Shown here: piece after piece, positions 6,353 through 7,507 of the stretch
Position numbering within the stretch: position 1 is the first letter of the stretch
Layout: each line of letters starts with the position of its first letter
NCBI GenBank assembly: GCA_025464545.1
Contig: JAODMA010000022.1
Span: 1 to 7,507, forward strand
Length of the DNA: 7,507 nucleotides
Source of the DNA: Arthrobacter sp.
Lineage (GTDB): Bacteria; Actinomycetota; Actinomycetes; Actinomycetales; Micrococcaceae
Reading direction: 5' to 3'
Made by a program: the position numbers and the translations under genes
The notes under the pieces: model-generated
Seen by the model: only the letters and a program-made list of their open reading frames with translations
What the model was told of the DNA's origin: nothing
The model's database searches: none

Positions 6353-6374
6353 TTACCGAATGTTCATTAGGTAA
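6353..6374. promoter_or_regulatory. Probable PaaR operator between paaI and pta
   Basis: A 22-bp palindrome with half-sites TTACCGAATGT and TCATTAGGTAA; 18 of 22 positions match the reverse complement. It shares TTACCGAA and the terminal GTAA with the operator at 28-49, and 14 of 22 positions overall. It lies 22 bp upstream of the paaI start and 35 bp upstream of the pta start. I infer that the downstream TetR protein binds here to regulate its own operon; an effect on pta is possible because of the position. Confidence 0.75.
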
Positions 6375-6398
6375 TCCCATATGGGTGCCCGCTGTCAA
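6369..6398 (-). promoter_or_regulatory. Candidate promoter of the paaI-paaK-tetR operon
   Basis: On the minus strand a perfect -35 hexamer TTGACA (complement of 6393-6398) is followed after 18 nt by TTACCT (complement of 6369-6374), a weak -10 candidate. The putative -10 and start point fall inside the palindromic operator, the arrangement expected for repression by a TetR protein. Only the -35 box is convincing. Confidence 0.45.
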
Positions 6399-6404
6399 GA
6401 GGTG
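6397..6404 (+). promoter_or_regulatory. Ribosome binding site that favours the upstream pta start
   Basis: AAGAGGTG has 7 nt between GAGG and the ATG at 6410. The alternative in-frame ATG at 6422 would be 19 nt away, with only GGGA in front of it. The site overlaps the complement of the divergent TTGACA box by two bases. Confidence 0.6.
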
Positions 6405-6409
6405 TAAGT

Positions 6410-7507
6410 ATGCTGGGACACATGGCCAAAGGAATCTACGTCAGCGCGACCACCCCGGGCTCCGGCAAGTCCCTCATAGCGCTGGGGCTGGCGGATACGC
6501 TGCACCGGCATGCGGACCGCATCGGGTTCTTCAAGCCTGTGGTCCACGGCAACGACGCCGCGGCGGACCCGATGGTGGCACTGATGAAGGCCCGGTTCGA
6601 TCTTGACGACCAGCGCTGCCGCGGCGGCCTGACGTTTGCGGAGGTCCGCGGGCTGCTGGCCGAGGGAAACAGGGCCGAGATCGACGCCCGCTGCGTGGAG
6701 ATCTTCGCCGAAATGTCCCGCCACTGCGACGTGGTGATTGTGGAGGGGACGGACCTCACCGGCCAGGATGCCGCCGTGGAATTCGACCTCAACGCGCGCC
6801 TCGCGAACAACCTGGCTGCCTCCGTGGTGGCCGTGGTGGGCGCGAAGGGGCGCACCGTCGCGGAGGCCGCCGACGCCGTCGAGGTTGCCCGCAAGGAACT
6901 CGCAGCGGAACGCTGCAGCCTCCTTGCCATCATGGTGAACCGCGCCGACCCGGATGACGTGGACGGGATTGCCGCAGCCGTGAAGCCGGGTGCGTCCGGC
7001 CGCCCCGTGTACGTCTTCCCTGAGCTCGAAGACATCGCCCGGCCCACCACCGGCGAGGTGGCCTCGGCCCTCGGGATCGGCCAGGTGGCCGGCCGGCCGG
7101 ACATGGAACGCGACGTTCATTCCATCAAGGTGGCGGCGATGAATGTTGCCAACTTCCTGCACGTGCTCGACGACGGCGCCCTGGTGATCGTTCCCGGGGA
7201 CCGTGCGGACGTGATGGTGGGGTGCCTCGCGTCGTCCTTCTCGCCGGAGTTCCCGGTGCCGTCGGCGCTCATCCTCACCGGCGGCCTGGCCCCGGACCCC
7301 AACATCTACTCCCTGCTGGCCCAGGCGCCATTCCCCGTGTTCGCGGCCCCGGACGACACGTACATCACCGCCAAGCGGGTCTCCGAGGTGCGCAGCGAGA
7401 TCTGGTCTGGGCACCGCCGCAAAGTGGCTTCCGCCCTGGGCCTGTGGGCCAGGCGGGTGGACGAAGCGGAACTGCTGGAGCGGCTGCACCTGCCGCGGCC
7501 GGAACGG
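6410..7507 (+). CDS. pta: Phosphate acetyltransferase (Pta), N-terminal part, continues past the window
   Basis: It interconverts acetyl-CoA plus phosphate with acetyl phosphate plus CoA, usually together with acetate kinase. The frame is open without a stop to the last base, giving 366 codons of an expected 690-700. Visible parts are the P-loop-like N-terminal domain with ATTPGSGKS (residues 13-21), IGFFKPVVHG (about 38-47), CDVVIVEGTDL (106-116) and MVNRADPDD (175-183), then a DRTGG regulatory domain from IARPTTGEVASAL (about 209-221) through FLHVLDDGALVIVPGDRADV (249-268) and SALILTGGL (285-293). The catalytic PTA_PTB domain lies outside the window. The start ATG at 6410 is chosen for AAGAGGTG; ATG 6422 (MAKGIYVSAT) is the conserved-looking alternative. 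The gene is divergent from paaI with an 79-bp gap containing the PaaR-like operator. DRTGG plus this N-terminal domain occurs mainly in long Pta proteins, so the identity is secure. Confidence 0.92.
   Translation, partial: MLGHMAKGIYVSATTPGSGKSLIALGLADTLHRHADRIGFFKPVVHGNDAAADPMVALMKARFDLDDQRCRGGLTFAEVRGLLAEGNRAEIDARCVEIFAEMSRHCDVVIVEGTDLTGQDAAVEFDLNARLANNLAASVVAVVGAKGRTVAEAADAVEVARKELAAERCSLLAIMVNRADPDDVDGIAAAVKPGASGRPVYVFPELEDIARPTTGEVASALGIGQVAGRPDMERDVHSIKVAAMNVANFLHVLDDGALVIVPGDRADVMVGCLASSFSPEFPVPSALILTGGLAPDPNIYSLLAQAPFPVFAAPDDTYITAKRVSEVRSEIWSGHRRKVASALGLWARRVDEAELLERLHLPRPER

Noticed and set aside
6395..7489. A 364-codon open frame on the minus strand across pta
   Set aside because: The plus-strand frame encodes clear Pta N-terminal and DRTGG motifs and is open to the window end. 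The antisense frame is a composition artefact.
1..7507. CRISPR arrays, tRNA genes, insertion sequences, phage attachment sites
   Set aside because: No regular spacer-repeat pattern, tRNA-like cloverleaf, transposase or terminal inverted repeats were seen on reading both strands; the only tandem array is the short three-unit repeat at 3722-3772.

Overview
The window looks like chromosomal DNA of a high-GC actinobacterium, most likely an Arthrobacter/Pseudarthrobacter-type member of the Micrococcaceae. That placement is an inference from the G/C-rich third codon positions, the paaI-paaK-TetR gene order, the tandem DUF427 protein and the actinobacterial type of phosphate acetyltransferase. No rRNA or other phylogenetic marker is present.

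Layout from left to right. Positions 1-97 hold the promoter region of paaZ with a palindromic operator at 28-49. paaZ (98-2209, +) encodes the bifunctional ring-opening hydratase/aldehyde dehydrogenase of aerobic phenylacetate degradation. A long stem-loop (about 2217-2268) separates it from a small, lower-GC VOC/glyoxalase-fold gene (2304-2711, +). That gene ends at a hairpin terminator candidate (2783-2818) and faces a tandem-DUF427 gene (2831-3700, -). Behind the DUF427 gene lie three 17-bp direct repeats (3722-3772). Then comes a minus-strand operon transcribed from right to left: paaI thioesterase (6330-5779), paaK phenylacetate-CoA ligase (5762-4434) and a TetR repressor, probably PaaR (4402-3797). 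Upstream of paaI is a second copy of the operator (6353-6374). To its right a divergent phosphate acetyltransferase gene (pta, from 6410, +) runs off the window end with about 366 codons visible.

How the genes work together. PaaK activates phenylacetate to phenylacetyl-CoA. Enzymes not in this window (PaaABC(D)E epoxidase, PaaG isomerase) make oxepin-CoA. PaaZ opens the ring and oxidises the semialdehyde, and beta-oxidation-like steps then give acetyl-CoA and succinyl-CoA. PaaI removes dead-end aryl-CoA thioesters. The TetR protein probably represses both arms through the two matching palindromes and is probably relieved by phenylacetyl-CoA, as described for Corynebacterium PaaR. Pta interconverts acetyl-CoA and acetyl phosphate; it is a central-metabolism gene that shares the divergent control region.

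No new multi-gene system is evident. The points worth a second look are the paired operators and the shared paaI/pta control region, the 17-bp repeats in front of the DUF427 gene, the two insertions in PaaI, and the lower-GC VOC gene sitting between two structured intergenic elements.
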